Positions 9,491 through 20,800 of a DNA stretch of 64,000 nt are shown piece after piece (the first letter of the stretch is position 1; each line of letters begins with the position of its first letter). Below the pieces are notes generated by a model, which saw only the letters and a list, made by a program, of their open reading frames with translations, searched no databases and had not been told where the DNA came from. Source of the stretch: Mimachlamys varia (Eukaryota > Mollusca > Bivalvia > Pectinida > Pectinidae); contig OX392545.1 in the NCBI GenBank assembly GCA_947623455.1, forward strand, positions 20,930,001-20,994,000. The letters run 5' to 3'. Made by a program: the position numbers and the translations under genes.

Positions 9491-10863
9491 GTCCCCCACC
9501 GGAATCCGGCGGGGACTATAGGTTTGCGTTGTGTCCGTCCGTCCGTCCGTCCGTCCTTCCGCACACTATTTGTCCGGGCTCTATCTCCCATACTATTAGA
9601 CACTGGAACTTCATACTAAGTGTGTGGGTTCCCTGTGGGAAGGCGGTGTGTCGCATACAAAAACCGGGTCACTGTGACCTATATTTTGACCTCTGACCTA
9701 CATTAAAGAAAAAGCTTGTCCGGGCTCTATCTCCTACACTATAAAGCACTAGAACTTAATACTTGGTAGTATGGTTCCTTGTGGGAAGGCAGTGTGTCGC
9801 GTATAAAAACCGGGTCACAGTGACCTATATTTTGACCTCTGACCTACATTAAAGAAAAAGCTTGTCCTGGCTCTATCTCCTACACTATTAAGGATTAGAA
9901 CTTTATACTTGGTAGTATAGTTCTCTGTGGGAAGGCGGTGTGTCGCGTACCAAAACTGGGTCACTGTGACCTTTATTTTGCTATATTTTGACCTCTGACC
10001 TACATTAAAGTAAAAGTTTGTCCGGGCTCTATCTCATACACTATTAAGGATTATAACTTTGTACTTGGTAGTATAGTTCCCTATGGGAAGGCGGTGTGTC
10101 GCGTAACAAAACCGGGTCACAGTGACCTATATTTTGACCTCTGACCTACGTTACACAAATACCTTGTCCGGGCTCTATCTCCTACACTATAAAGCACTAG
10201 AACTTAATACTTGGTAGTATGGTTCCCCGTGGGAAGATGGTGTGTCGTGTACCAAAACTGGGTCACTGTGACATTTATTTCGACAGTTATTCAAGCTATG
10301 CACAACACAAGCAAAGTTACATAAGTGTACAAACATTCTTGTTGTTGGAGATTTCAACATGGACTTCGCAAAGATGGACAGCCTTCAAAAATCTTGTAAA
10401 CTTCACCAACAACTGACCACGCCTACCCATTGCCTTGGAGGAATTCTTGACTTGGTCTTCTCATCCAAATTATTCCCAGTGACAAACAAACCTGTGTTCT
10501 TCTCAGATCACCATTTAATCAATATACAGTACTGTTGAATTCAATGTAAGCATAACAAACAACATCTTGTTATTATTATTACAATTTCATGTCTATTGCA
10601 GTAAAACCTGTCTATAAAGGATACCCAATAGAAAAACTAAAGGTTTCCTTCATAGACTTGTGTCCTTTATATAGAGATCATTTATAGAGTATACCTACAG
10701 TGTACATGTATTTAGTGAGAATGGGATGGTTCCTGTATAGAAGCGGGTCTCTGTAAACTACATCTTCACCTTTCAATACATTGAAGAAAATACATGACCT
10801 TATTGCATCTCGAGATTCACACTCATTGCTATTGGATCTCGAGATAACAACCCGGTGGGGGAC
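9491..10863. mobile_element. Hairpin-capped repeat element, GTCCCCCACCGG subtype
   Basis: Perfect 12-bp inverted ends: gtcccccaccgg at 9491-9502 and its complement at 10852-10863. The left end also folds on itself (gtcccccaccggaatccggc then ggggac). A tccg microsatellite follows, then five units of about 147 bp, each starting gtccgggctctatctcc (about 9571, 9718, 9865, 10019, 10166). The right part holds an endonuclease-domain fragment and non-coding sequence. It has the same plan as the other hairpin-capped elements: terminal hairpin, tccg run, tandem core, closing inverted end. Confidence 0.75.
10333..10538 (+). pseudogene. AP-endonuclease-like (EEP) domain fragment
   Basis: One open frame of about 68 codons has VVGDFNMDFAKMD, LTTPTHCLGGILDLVFSS and FFSDHHLI before a TGA at 10536-10538. 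These are the GDFN, PTH..G..LDLVF and SDH motifs of the C-terminal half of EEP nucleases in non-LTR retrotransposons and in animal Helentrons. The N-terminal half is missing. It lies inside the element at 9491-10863, so it was either captured by that element or is left from its autonomous parent. Confidence 0.75.
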
Positions 10864-10904
10864 TGTAATTCGTTGAATTATCTTGTTTTATACTGATTAC
10901 TTCC

Positions 10905-11130
10905 GGGATGAGTGATGACTTGAAGATTTGGTTGAAATTTCTAGAAAAGTTTAATGGAACCAGGTTTTTTCAGGAATTGAGTTGGTTTGAAATTTCAAAT
11001 TTGGGAGACATTCACCAACAGTGCTTGGGACCAGGAAATGGGTTGTGGGGCTTACCTCAAAGGTCATTGGGCATTTTTGGCTTGGCCAGAACACTAAAAA
11101 GGCAAGAAAATCATGAGGGACATTTCATTC
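10905..11130 (+). pseudogene. Retroelement RT/RNase H fragment, DIRS-like
   Basis: The frame starting MSDDLKIWLKFLEKFNG has the DL.IW..FL..FNG pattern found between reverse transcriptase and RNase H of DIRS-like elements. It is followed by a degraded stretch where the usual D.SG..G block is no longer readable. It probably belongs to the same decayed element as 8700-9300 and 11826-12345. Confidence 0.4.
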
Positions 11131-11147
11131 TTAAAAATAAAATAATA

Positions 11148-11332
11148 GAATACCGAAGCGTCAACATTATCATAATCCAAACTCAAAATCGATTAAACCA
11201 GGGGCAAAATTTGAACAAATGAAAGATTTATATGGAGACACCAGCAAAATACAAAAGAATAAGACCATGTGTTCCGGAAGAGTAAGCGTCTTCTGCTTCA
11301 TCGACGACACCCGCCATGTAAATCTTGGTCGC
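11148..11332 (+). repeat. SINE-like dispersed repeat, copy 1
   Basis: About 185 bp from ataccgaagcgtcaac to gccatgtaaatcttg recurs with few changes at 43124-43312, 32 kb away. Shared internal blocks are aatcgattaaaccaggggc and gttccggaagagtaagcgtc. Length and dispersal fit a SINE or short non-autonomous element; no Pol III A/B box was identified with confidence. Confidence 0.6.
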
Positions 11333-11335
11333 ATC

Positions 11336-11694
11336 CAATCTGATTAAAATACAGATCCTTGTTCTCACTCCGTTTTACAAGGATATGACAACATCCCATA
11401 AGAGGCCTCGTCCAGATGACCTTTGTCGCCTCTTTACTTAACACTAAAATATTTTTCCAACGACCTGTCATCTTGCGGCAAGCCATTTCGTCACATTATT
11501 CCGCACGAACTTTTTGGTGACGAAATGACTAAACGGAAAAATGTGTTGATGCAAGCTTTGTCGCCTCAAAATTTTACTGTCAAGATTCTGTCAGTAGTAA
11601 TTTGATTGGATAATGCAATCGGTCATCGGAACATGACCCCCTATGGGATTTTCTCAGATCTGAACGCACCAGAGATAAGCTTACGGAACGGCGA
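11336..11694 (+). mobile_element. 400-bp MITE, right end truncated
   Basis: It starts caatctgattaaaat, matches the MITE through the foldback and the ttaacgca block, and stops at ggaacggcg, about 35 bp short of the right terminal repeat. Confidence 0.8.
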
Positions 11695-11825
11695 CCAGGT
11701 ATCAATTATCAGTTGTGTTCCAAAGGCAATAAAGGTGGTGGGTTTAGGTCGATTGCGGTCGGGTATCGTTGCCAATTACTCCATGTGTAACGGCAGTGTC
11801 TAAAACCTGCCTTAAGTTTTCTAGG

Positions 11826-12345
11826 TGTTTGGATTACCATCATCAAAAGAGCCTTTTGCGCTGCAATATTGGAGGGAGGGGTCAGCCTTAATCTACCTAT
11901 AGAAAATTGAGTTTTTTGGCAAGGAAAGGGAGGCATGGAGTAGGTACACTTGTATCCAAAGATCAAACAGATGTTACGGTATGAGGATCCTACCAAGTTA
12001 ATAGTTATACACCGTGGCGAAAATGACATTGGCACAGGTGCTTCGAGGTCGAATAAGGAAGACTCTTCGAAAACTCATAATTCATTCCAAACTCAAAAGG
12101 AATCAGTGGAGAGCTGATAATACAGGTGTGGGAAATAGGGCTTTAAATTAAGCGCGTGTAAGGGTTAATGCTTCAGCAGCAAATTTTACATTGGGTCAAG
12201 GGGGGTACTATGTAAGATACTCCGGTTTAGATTTCTCAAACCCTGAATTGTTGCAGTATGACATGGTTAATATCTCCGGTTAAGGAAATAACTTATTTCT
12301 GAAGTATTTGAGGGATGTTTTAAAAGAATTTTATGACAACAAAGC
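11826..12345 (+). pseudogene. SGNH-hydrolase-like domain remnant of a retroelement
   Basis: Over three frames the conserved order of an SGNH/GDSL-like domain can be read: VWITIIKRAF at 11826, FWQGKGGME near 11915, KLIVIHRGENDIGT near 11995-12035 (block III-like GxND), RVRVNASAANF near 12155, and a closing D.VN.SG..N.LFLKYLR stretch near 12265. The expected catalytic block-I serine (GSS or GHS) is replaced by T-I-I. Invertebrate retroelements of the DIRS/CR1 type often carry this domain. In-frame stops and shifts make it dead. Confidence 0.55.
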
Positions 12346-12804
12346 GTCTGTGTATCCTTCATAATTTATAGGCAATGTGTATGTATTGGTCAGAGCATAA
12401 AAAAAGCTATGTGGCGGTGAATGTCCATTACTTGTTTTCAGCAATGGACATTCATATGGCGAAGGCGCATACACAGGATATAATCATAAAAACAATGAAG
12501 CAAAATTGTGTTAAACAATTTGGTTATAGTGATCCAGGTGGGTAGACATTGGACATAGCACGGGGTTCAGAGCTTGAACACTTGGAATTTATTGAACATT
12601 GTATGGATAATGGAGTTCGGAGCTACCGGTAAATATCACGGGGCTCAGAGCTTAATAATTTCATCAATTGAAATATTGTTTAAATCAATTCTAATGATTA
12701 TTGATTTGTGCTGATTGATGTATTGGGAATTGCCCTAATATATCTATGGAAGGGCGGCAGTCATTTTTTTTATTGATTATTGAACTTTATATTTGTATTT
12801 AAGT
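12346..12804. other. Non-coding, one short hairpin
   Basis: At about 12418-12463, gaatgtccatt and aatggacattc form a short foldback. No gene seen. Confidence 0.4.
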
Positions 12805-13162
12805 CAAATCTCTTGATCTCCACGTCGTTCCGTAAACTACTCTATGCTTCGTCAAGATCTTGGGCAATCTCAAAGGGGGTCACGTCCCGATGACCTTTTG
12901 CATTATCCAATCAAATTACTACTTTCAGAATCCTGTAGGTGACTTTTTGAGGCGACAAAGCTTGCATTAACGCATTTGTCCGTTTAGTCATTTCGTCATT
13001 AAAAAGGTCAAGTGGAATAACGTGACGAAATGACTTGCTGCAAGATGACAGGTCGTTGCAAAATTATTTTAGTGTTAAGTAAAAAGACAACAAAGGTCAT
13101 CTGAGCATGACCTCTTGTAAAACGGAGTGAGAACAAGGATCTGTATTTTTTTAATCAGATTA
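12805..13162 (-). mobile_element. 400-bp MITE copy, left end degraded
   Basis: Reverse-orientation copy recognised by ttgatctccacgtcgttccg, ggcgacaaagcttgcat, the catttcgtcattaaaa/gtgacgaaatgac foldback and gtaaaacggagtgagaacaag. It ends ttttaatcagatt. Confidence 0.75.
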
Positions 13163-14387
13163 TTCTGTGTATAAATCTGTTTAGGTGATCAAATGCGAGT
13201 TGCCTCCCTTTGACTGTTTATTGCTTTTCATTATCTGTTGTTTTGTATTAATCAACCTATTGAGCCACCAAAGGAAAGAATTTTTATAGGCACTGCCCGA
13301 TATTCAAGCCTTTTGATAAGGATTTCCATTTTTTTTCAATAAAATCTGTTGAAATGAAAATGTGCATGCAAGGATTTATCTTCCGAAATTTTAGTTACCA
13401 TGGTTACCAGGTCACTAAATTTAGTTTTTTTGTTTGTTTTTTCTTCTGAAGGAGCCTCCAAAGAAGAGGTGTGCTGTGGTGAACAATGCCCATGCCCTCG
13501 AGCCACACGAACAGAAGCAGTGACAACAATTTCTGCAACACTTTTGGAAGACAGACTCCAAGATATCCTAAAGGAAGCTTTCAAAGTGAGCCTTGCTGAA
13601 ACATAAGGACCAAATCATACAAAGTGGGCCTTGCTGAAACATAAGGAACAAATCATACACCAGAGCCGTATCAATTATTACGACTGGATTGTCTCCAGAG
13701 ACTCCAGTCACTTTAAATACAGTATAACTTGTCTAAACCGGCCCCTGTCTACTCCGACCTAACTGTTTGGCCCCAATATTTCCATCTGAACAAGTATCAA
13801 ACCGGACACTGTCTAAACCGGCCAAACAATTTGGTCGCAGTGACATCCGGTTTAGAAAACTTGCACTGTACATTCAAGTGTCAGCCCATCAATTATTATC
13901 ACGGTGGAGGAGGTGTAGTAGGGCCCGAAACTCATTATCTCAGCTGCAAAACTAGCTGGTCAGCCAATACAACAACAATCATCACTCAGCTGGTATACAG
14001 CTTAGTACCCCACTCGTTGATCCCAAAGTGAGGCAATACATTCTCGCAGGACATGGGCTCAATCATAGACAAGCAACGGAACACCATGCAAATGGTAGGG
14101 TCATCCGAGGATATGGCAGGGACCAGTATACAGAGGGTACCCAAAATAAAAAGAACCAAGACTTTGATTATTGAAGAATGGACCACAAATTTTAAATATC
14201 TATTGCTGTTTTGTGCAAATAATCCGTCAAGCTATCCCCTTCTCCTCAAGTAACAGGCAATTGTACGCAATATGGCATCTAAACGAATTGATTGGCATTA
14301 TTTGGACGCAACTTTCTGTCGTCTTCATGCCAATTCACATCCAACGTTGGGACATGCTTTACTTATTGAATCAGTTATTGAATGAAG
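13163..14387. other. No assignable gene; small direct repeat
   Basis: A 68-codon plus frame (13400-13606) has no recognised domain. A repeat of about 38 bp is duplicated in tandem at 13583-13660 (caaagtgagccttgctgaaa recurs as caaagtgggccttgctgaaa). Around 13725-13860 several cctgtctactccgac and ctgtctaaaccggcc phrases form a diverged internal repeat. Near 14020-14130 one frame reads coding-like (VRQYILAGHG) but I cannot name it. Confidence 0.4.
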
Positions 14388-14739
14388 CCATCTGATTACA
14401 ATCATATCTTGATCTCCGCGCCGTTCCGAAAAGATCTGAGAAAATTCCATAGGGGTCGTCCCGATGACCTTTTGCATGAGCCAATCAATAAACTACTTTA
14501 AGAATCTTGACGGTGAAAATTTGAGGTGACAAAGCTTGCATTTATCCGTTAAGTCATTTCGTCACCAAAAAACACATTTGGAATAATGTTACGAAATGTC
14601 TTGCTGCAAGATGACAGGTCATTGGAAAATTATGTTAGTGTTAATAAGTCAAAGGTCATCTGAACGTGATCTCTTATTGGATGTTGTCATATCCTTGTAA
14701 AACGGAACGAGAAAATAGGATATATTTCTTAATCGGATT
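14388..14739 (-). mobile_element. 400-bp MITE, diverged copy
   Basis: Starts near catctgattacaat, retains gatctccgcgccgttccg, the foldback and aaaacggaacgagaa, and ends taatcggatt. Several small deletions. Confidence 0.75.
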
Positions 14740-14747
14740 CAATGTTT

Positions 14748-14950
14748 TAAGGTGAATTTATAAGGCGACAAATCTTGCACAATCGCATTTGTCCGTTTAG
14801 TCATTTCGTCACCAAAAGGTTCATGTGAACAAATGTGACGAAATGACTTCTGCAAGATGACGGTTCATTGGAAAAGTATTTTTGTAAAACTAAAGAGGCG
14901 ACAAACGTTATCTGAACATGACCTCTTACGCGATGTTGCAACTGAACCCT
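14748..14950 (-). mobile_element. 400-bp MITE, internal fragment
   Basis: The central foldback (gtcatttcgtcaccaaaagg and gtgacgaaatgac) and the aaagaggcgacaaa block, without either terminal repeat. It directly follows the preceding copy. Confidence 0.7.
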
Positions 14951-14989
14951 GTACGTTTGAAAAAAAAACATCGTGGCCGTTTTTCCCCA

Positions 14990-15237
14990 GCATGCTACAG
15001 GCCAAATATCGGTGCTCTTGGTATTTTGGTTACTTTTGAAGATTTTTACTTATTTGACCCCCGTGACCTTTAAAGTAGGTCAAGGTCATTGGTATGAGGA
15101 AACTTTGTAGCACTATATCCCAGGTACCTACTGGCCGCATCTGATGCCTATGTCTCTTGGTTGTGATGAAGATATTGTTAAAGAGAAAGTTTACGGACGG
15201 CGGAAGAGCATGATGGCAATAGGTCAGATGACCTTAA
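14990..15237 (+). repeat. Hairpin-capped element fragment
   Basis: One core unit (cccgtgacctttaaagtagg then tcaaggtcattgg) is followed by gtttacggacggcgg and a closing ataggtcagatgacctta. This is the same right end as the element at 17805-21062. Confidence 0.6.
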
Positions 15238-15469
15238 ACCTGTCCTGATCAATTAATTTCCTTTTTCAGGCAAAGAATTGTTGATCCAAGCAACATTTTC
15301 CTTTTTCAGTCAAAGAATGGCTGATTCATGAAACAGATTAGCACAATCTGTTGTAGAGGAGAGGCGAGCAGCACACTTCATTCAGATAGAACTCCAGACG
15401 AACATTGCATTACCCATCGGTTCAACCACCAATAGTGTTCCTTAAGCTGCATACTGCATCAAAGCAGCA

Positions 15470-16027
15470 AAGGACTATATATGGTTTGGGCCTTTTTTGG
15501 CCCCAAAATTATCAAATTTTGAAGCAGATTATTGAACTCTCAAATTAATGTATTTCAAATATAGAGTGCATCCCTGATAAAACTGAAACAATAATTATTT
15601 GTTGTTTCAACTCTGGTTGTCATGGAAACCATCTCAAATATGCATAAATTAGGGAAATCTGACCATTTAGTCAATTTTGGCCACATTTTGGATATTTTTT
15701 CTATTAGAAACTATTGAGAATATGTGGGCACTTATACCACATCTTTAGGAGAAATATAAACTTTGTTCAAGAATGCGCTCTATGGTTACTGTGTGAAAAT
15801 CTATGTAAAAATTGACCAAAATAGAACAAATATTTACATTTGCATTATTTATGCATATTTCGGATGGTTACCATGGCAACCATAGCAGAAATAACAAATA
15901 AATATTATTATTATTGCATGAGGGATGTAATCTATATTTGAAATAATATTATTTGAGTGTTCAATAATGATATTTAAAATTTGATGGATTTGGGGGCCAA
16001 AAACAGGCAAAACCATACATAGTCCTT
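15470..16027. repeat. Long foldback, arms of about 250 bp
   Basis: The left arm begins aaaggactatatatggtttg; the right arm ends with its complement, aaaccatacatagtccttta. Matching blocks run inward on both sides (ggccccaaaattatcaaatt; atttcaaatatagagt; catggaaaccatc; aaatatgcataaat) to a centre near 15750. Non-coding. Likely a foldback transposon or MITE. Confidence 0.75.
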
Positions 16028-16381
16028 TATATTGTAATTGATTTAGTATTGTATGGATACAGAAATTGTACTGTGCTATTGAACGAAAGCAAGTAATGAA
16101 TCCCTTCGGTTACAACCAAGATAACTCGACCAAAAGCATTAAGACAACTCGGGATGTAATCTATATTTGAAATAATATTATTTGAGTGTTCAATAATGAA
16201 ATTTAAAATTTGATGGATTTGGGGGCCAAAAACAGGCAAAACCATACATAGTCCTTTATATTGTAATTGATTTGGTATTGTATGGATACAGAAATTGTAC
16301 TGTGCTATTGAACGAAAGCAAGTAATGAATCCCTTCGGTTACAACCAAGATAACTCGACCAAAAGCATTAAGACAACTCGG
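15924..16381 (+). repeat. 229-bp direct tandem duplication
   Basis: 15924-16152 and 16153-16381 are nearly identical, each running from gatgtaatctatatttg to aagacaactcg. I saw only a couple of substitutions (atgatattta versus atgaaattta; gatttagta versus gatttggta). It duplicates the right arm of the adjacent foldback plus flanking DNA and must be recent. Confidence 0.9.
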
Positions 16382-16434
16382 CTACAACTCTCTCACGTAA
16401 GACAACTCGACCACAAGTTATTTTTACATAGCTA

Positions 16435-16480
16435 CAATCTGATTAAAATACAGATCCTTGTTCTCACTCCGTTTTACAAG
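16435..16480 (+). mobile_element. 400-bp MITE, left piece of a split copy
   Basis: Starts caatctgattaaaat and runs to cgttttacaag, where the Harbinger element is inserted. The preceding 9 bp, acatagcta, match acatagcca after the right piece at 25383. This is the MITE's own target duplication, still paired across 8.6 kb. Confidence 0.9.
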
Positions 16481-16615
16481 GGGTGTGCTCCATTGGTTGT
16501 GCTAAATGTCCGAGAGTGTTTGGAACGTGTGCGGGGTCAATGGAGTGCTTGAGAACAGTGTTCGCGCGCAGTTCGAAGTGTCCACGATTTTGAGGTGGTG
16601 CACACGGAATCCAAC

Positions 16616-16712
16616 ATGGCGTCCAATAGACAAACTCTCTTCGAGTGCGAAACATGCCATCGCCTATTCAACGACATGTCATGTTTTGACAAGCACATCT
16701 GTGATAACGCAG
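16616..16712 (+). CDS. Exon 1: C2HC zinc finger, Harbinger plus-strand gene
   Basis: The ATG at 16616 opens MASNRQTLFECETC and continues through HRLFNDMSCFDKHIC to a GT donor at 16713 (gcag/gtaatt), in phase 1. The finger has spacing C-x2-C-x12-H-x-C. The exon begins 135 bp inside the left terminal repeat, just after a CG-rich stretch (cgcgcgcag), so the promoter probably lies in the transposon end. Phase 1 matches the acceptors at both 21308 and 22053. The start and splice calls are inference from the sequence; no transcript was seen. Confidence 0.7.
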
Positions 16713-17804
16713 GTAATTGTGATCATAATGTTAATTTGCAATGCATTTGAATTTTGAAATTTACCCATATCATGTCGTAGAAGTGTATCTGTCAAACATT
16801 TCCCTGTCACACATGTAAATGCATGTCACATCAGGCATGCACCCGGCAATAGATTGGCAAAAGGTGTTCAGGCTTAGTAAAACATGATTATTTAGCAATA
16901 CGTAAAATGTATCGACTCTTGTGCCAACTTTGATTAGGCCTATATATTTGGCCTCATAAACGTGCTGGAAAAAAATCGACAAATAGGCCTACATATGCAT
17001 GTAGGGAAAAATAAAACCAATTCAATATTGTCTCCGTCGATCAACTTACACGAAGTCCCCCTCCTCCGGCCACTTCTAATTAAGATCCTGCCCCCCAACA
17101 CCACACTTTTTGGGTATTAGGACTAGGCCCAGCCTAAGTTTCACATAGATTTTAATCACAGGTGCTTGTGGACTGTATTTTTTTCAGCAATAGTGAGTGG
17201 CCTATAACCAGTTACAACAGTATTTTCATTTCATAAATGGAATGCTTAATTTCAATCCATCTACTAGCCTTATATATAACCTAATTACTATTAATTTGGA
17301 TAAACAACATTTTAGCGGATCAGATAGAACACTTTGGACTATTACACAAGCACCTGTGATTTCAGTACGCCCCACATTACATGCGAAAGCAATTGCCCTA
17401 ACATTTACAGTGTCGTAACTCTCACAAAGATGGTCCAAGAAATTTAGAAGAAAAAATGTGAACTGGAACAATACAGTTTTGAAATTTTTCAAAAATTTTC
17501 CATAGAAACATGAATGAATAATTTTTATAGGGACATGTAACAATAACTTTTTTAATTAAATCAATATACTAAAGTATGTACGGTTCCCGTCTATAAAAAA
17601 TATGCCCCTGTGCTGGGTTTCAAGGGCCATAAAATATTGTATTCTTTAAGACCGTCGGCTCTAGGGTACTTTGGAATGACTTTCTAATAGCAATACTTTC
17701 AGGGTGCTTGCTCATTAACAAGGCATCCAAGTTTTAACTAGATACACCTCTGTGTACTGAGCTGTTTGAAGGCCCATGTAATTGCCATAAACATCATTTG
17801 ATTA

Positions 17805-20800
17805 AACAAGAGGCCCAAGGGCCTTAACGGTCATCTGACTACCAATTGTGATACCATTATGGAATTAGTTTAAACAATATTTTATTTCCATCAGTGTACA
17901 TGTATATTACATATATAGAAATTGTACAAATAGTGAGGATTGGAAAACAAGCTAATAGCTTATATAAATTCCTCTCCTCCAGGAATTAGTAATACAATCA
18001 TGTAACAATATGCCACACGAATGTGGTTTTCAAGATGGTGATGATCATGGATTTCTTCGGAACAGTGCGAAAAATAACATTTGGTCAGAATCATTTTAGG
18101 CAAGTTTCAGATCATGGAAAGTGTTAGATGTGGATGCAAAATGGGGGCTGTTGCAGCCATCTTGGATCTCTGACGGACTGGAGAAATAACAACATTTGGT
18201 TGGGACTATCTGGGGATCATTTTTCTATGAAAAGTTTTAAATGTGTATTAAAAATGGGGGCTGTGGCAGCCATCTTGGATGTCTGACGGAACTTGAGAAG
18301 AAGTTTGAAATGTGTTTTTCAAGATGGCGGCTCTGAAGGCCATCTTGGATTTCCGACCAACCTGAAAAATAACAACACTTGGTCAGGACAATCTCAGAAT
18401 CACTTCAGCCAAGTTTTAGCTTAATCCCACAGGTAGAACTTGAGAAGAAGTTGGAAATGTGTTTTGTAAGATGGCGGCCATGGCGGCCATCTTGGATTTC
18501 GAACCGACCGAAAAGTAACAACTCATGGTCAGGACCATCTCAGGATAATTTCAGCCAAGTTTCAGCTTAATCCCACAGGTGAAACTTGAGAGAAATTTGG
18601 AAATGTGTTTTTCAAGATGGCGGCTCTGGCGGCCATCTTGGATTTTGGACCAACCCAAAAAATAACAACACTTGGTCAGGACCATCTCAGGATCATTTCA
18701 GCCAAGTTTCATCTTAATCCCACTGGTAGAACTTGAGAAGAAGTTGAAAATGTGTTTTTCAAGATGGCGGCTCTGGTGGCCATCTTGGATTTCGGACCGA
18801 CCCGAAAAATAACAACGCTTGGTCAGGACTATCTCAGGATCATTTCAGCCAAGTTTCAGCTTAATCCCAGTGGTAGAACTTGAGAAGAAGTTGAAAATGT
18901 GTTTTTCAAGATGGCGGCTCTAGTGGCCATCTTGGATTTCAGACCGACCCGAAAAATAACAACGCTTGGTCAGGACTATCTCAGGATCATTTCAGCCAAG
19001 TTTCAGCTTAATCCCAGTGGTAGAACTTAAGAAGAAGTTTAAAATAGGTGTTGTTCAGGAAAACAGTGATTGCGCAATCATGTCACAAAATGGCCGCCAT
19101 GGCACAAATGTCGAGAGTTTTTCGGACCCGAAAAATAACAACATTTTATGGGCTGCCCTTCCTGAACATCCCTACCAATTTTCAGCTCACAGGTACCAGT
19201 GGAACTGTAGAAGAAGTTTAATATGTGTTTTTCAAGATTTCGGCTATGGCGGCCATCTTGGATTTCGGACCGACCCGAAAAATAACAACACTTGGTCAGG
19301 ACCATCTCAGGATCATTTCAGCTAAGTTTCAGCTTAATCCCACTGGTAGAACTTGAGAAGAAGTTGAAAATGTGTTTTTCAAGATGTCGGATATGGCGGC
19401 CATCTTGGATTTCGGACCGACCCGAAAAATAACAACACTTGGTCAGGACTATCTCAGGATCATTTCAGCCAAGTTTCAGCTTAATCCCAGTGGTAGAACT
19501 TAAGAAGAAGTTTAAAATAGGTGTTGTTCAGGAAAACAGTGATTGCGCAATCATGTCACAAAATGGCCGCCATGGCACAAATGTCGAGAGTTTTTCGGAC
19601 CCGAAAAATAACAACATTTTATGGGCTGCCCTTCCTGAACATCCCTACCAATTTTCAGCTCACAGGTACCAGTGGAACTGTAGAAGAAGTTTAATATGTG
19701 TTTTTCAAGATTTCGGCTATGGCGGCCATCTTGGATTTCGGACCGACCCGAAAAATAACAACACTTGGTCAGGACCATCTCAGGATCATTTCAGCTAAGT
19801 TTCAGCTTAATCCCACTGGTAGAACTTGAGAAGAAGTTGAAAATGTGTTTTTCAAGATGTCGGCTATGGCGGCCATCTTGGATTTCGGACCGACCCGAAA
19901 AATAACAACACTTGGTCAGGACTATCTCAGGATCATTTCAGCCAAGTTTCAGCTTAATCCCAGTGGTAGAACTTAAGAAGAAGTTTAAAATAGGTGTTGT
20001 TCAGGAAAACAGTGATTGCGCAATCATGTCACAAAATGGCCGCCATGGCACAAATGTCGAGAGTTTTTCGGACCCGAAAAATAACAACATTTTATGGGCT
20101 GCCCTTCCTGAACATCCCTACCAATTTTCAGCTCACAGGTACCAGTGGAACTGTAGAAGAAGTTTAATATGTGTTTTTCAAGATGTCGGCTATGGCGGCC
20201 ATCTTGGATTTCGGACCGACCCGAAAAATAACAACACTTGGTCAGGACCATCTCAGGATCATTTCAGCTAAGTTTCAGCTTAATCCCACTGGTAGAACTT
20301 GAGAAGAAGTTGAAAATGTGTTTTTCAAGATGGCGGCTCTGGCGGCCATCTTGGATTTCGGACCGACCCGAAAAATAACAACACTTGGTCAGGACTATCT
20401 CAGGATCATTTCAGCCAAGTTTCAGCTTAATCCCAGTGGTAGAACTTAAGAAGAAGTTTAAAATAGGTGTTGTTCAGGAAAACAGTGATTGCGCAATCAT
20501 GTCACAAAATGGCCGCCATGGCACAAATGTCGAGAGTTTTTCGGACCCGAAAAATAACAACATTTTATGGGCTGCCCTTCCTGAACATCCCTACCAATTT
20601 TCAGCTCACAGGTACCAGTGGACCTGTAGAAGAAGTTTAATATGTGTTTTTCAAGATGTCGGCTATGGCGGCCATCTTGGATTTCGGACCGACCCGAAAA
20701 ATAACAACACTTGGTCAGGACCATCTCAGGATCATTTCAGCTAAGTTTCAGCTTATTCCCATTGGTAGAACTTGAGAAGAAGTTGAAAATGTGTTTTTCA

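Noticed and set aside
9481..10300. Tandem units considered as a CRISPR array
   Set aside because: Units of 147 bp are themselves repeated end to end without unique spacers, and the DNA is eukaryotic.
18966..20744. Repeated 119-codon plus and 75-codon minus open frames
   Set aside because: They recur every 473 bp, lie in a non-coding tandem array, and exist on both strands at once. They are a by-product of the repeat.
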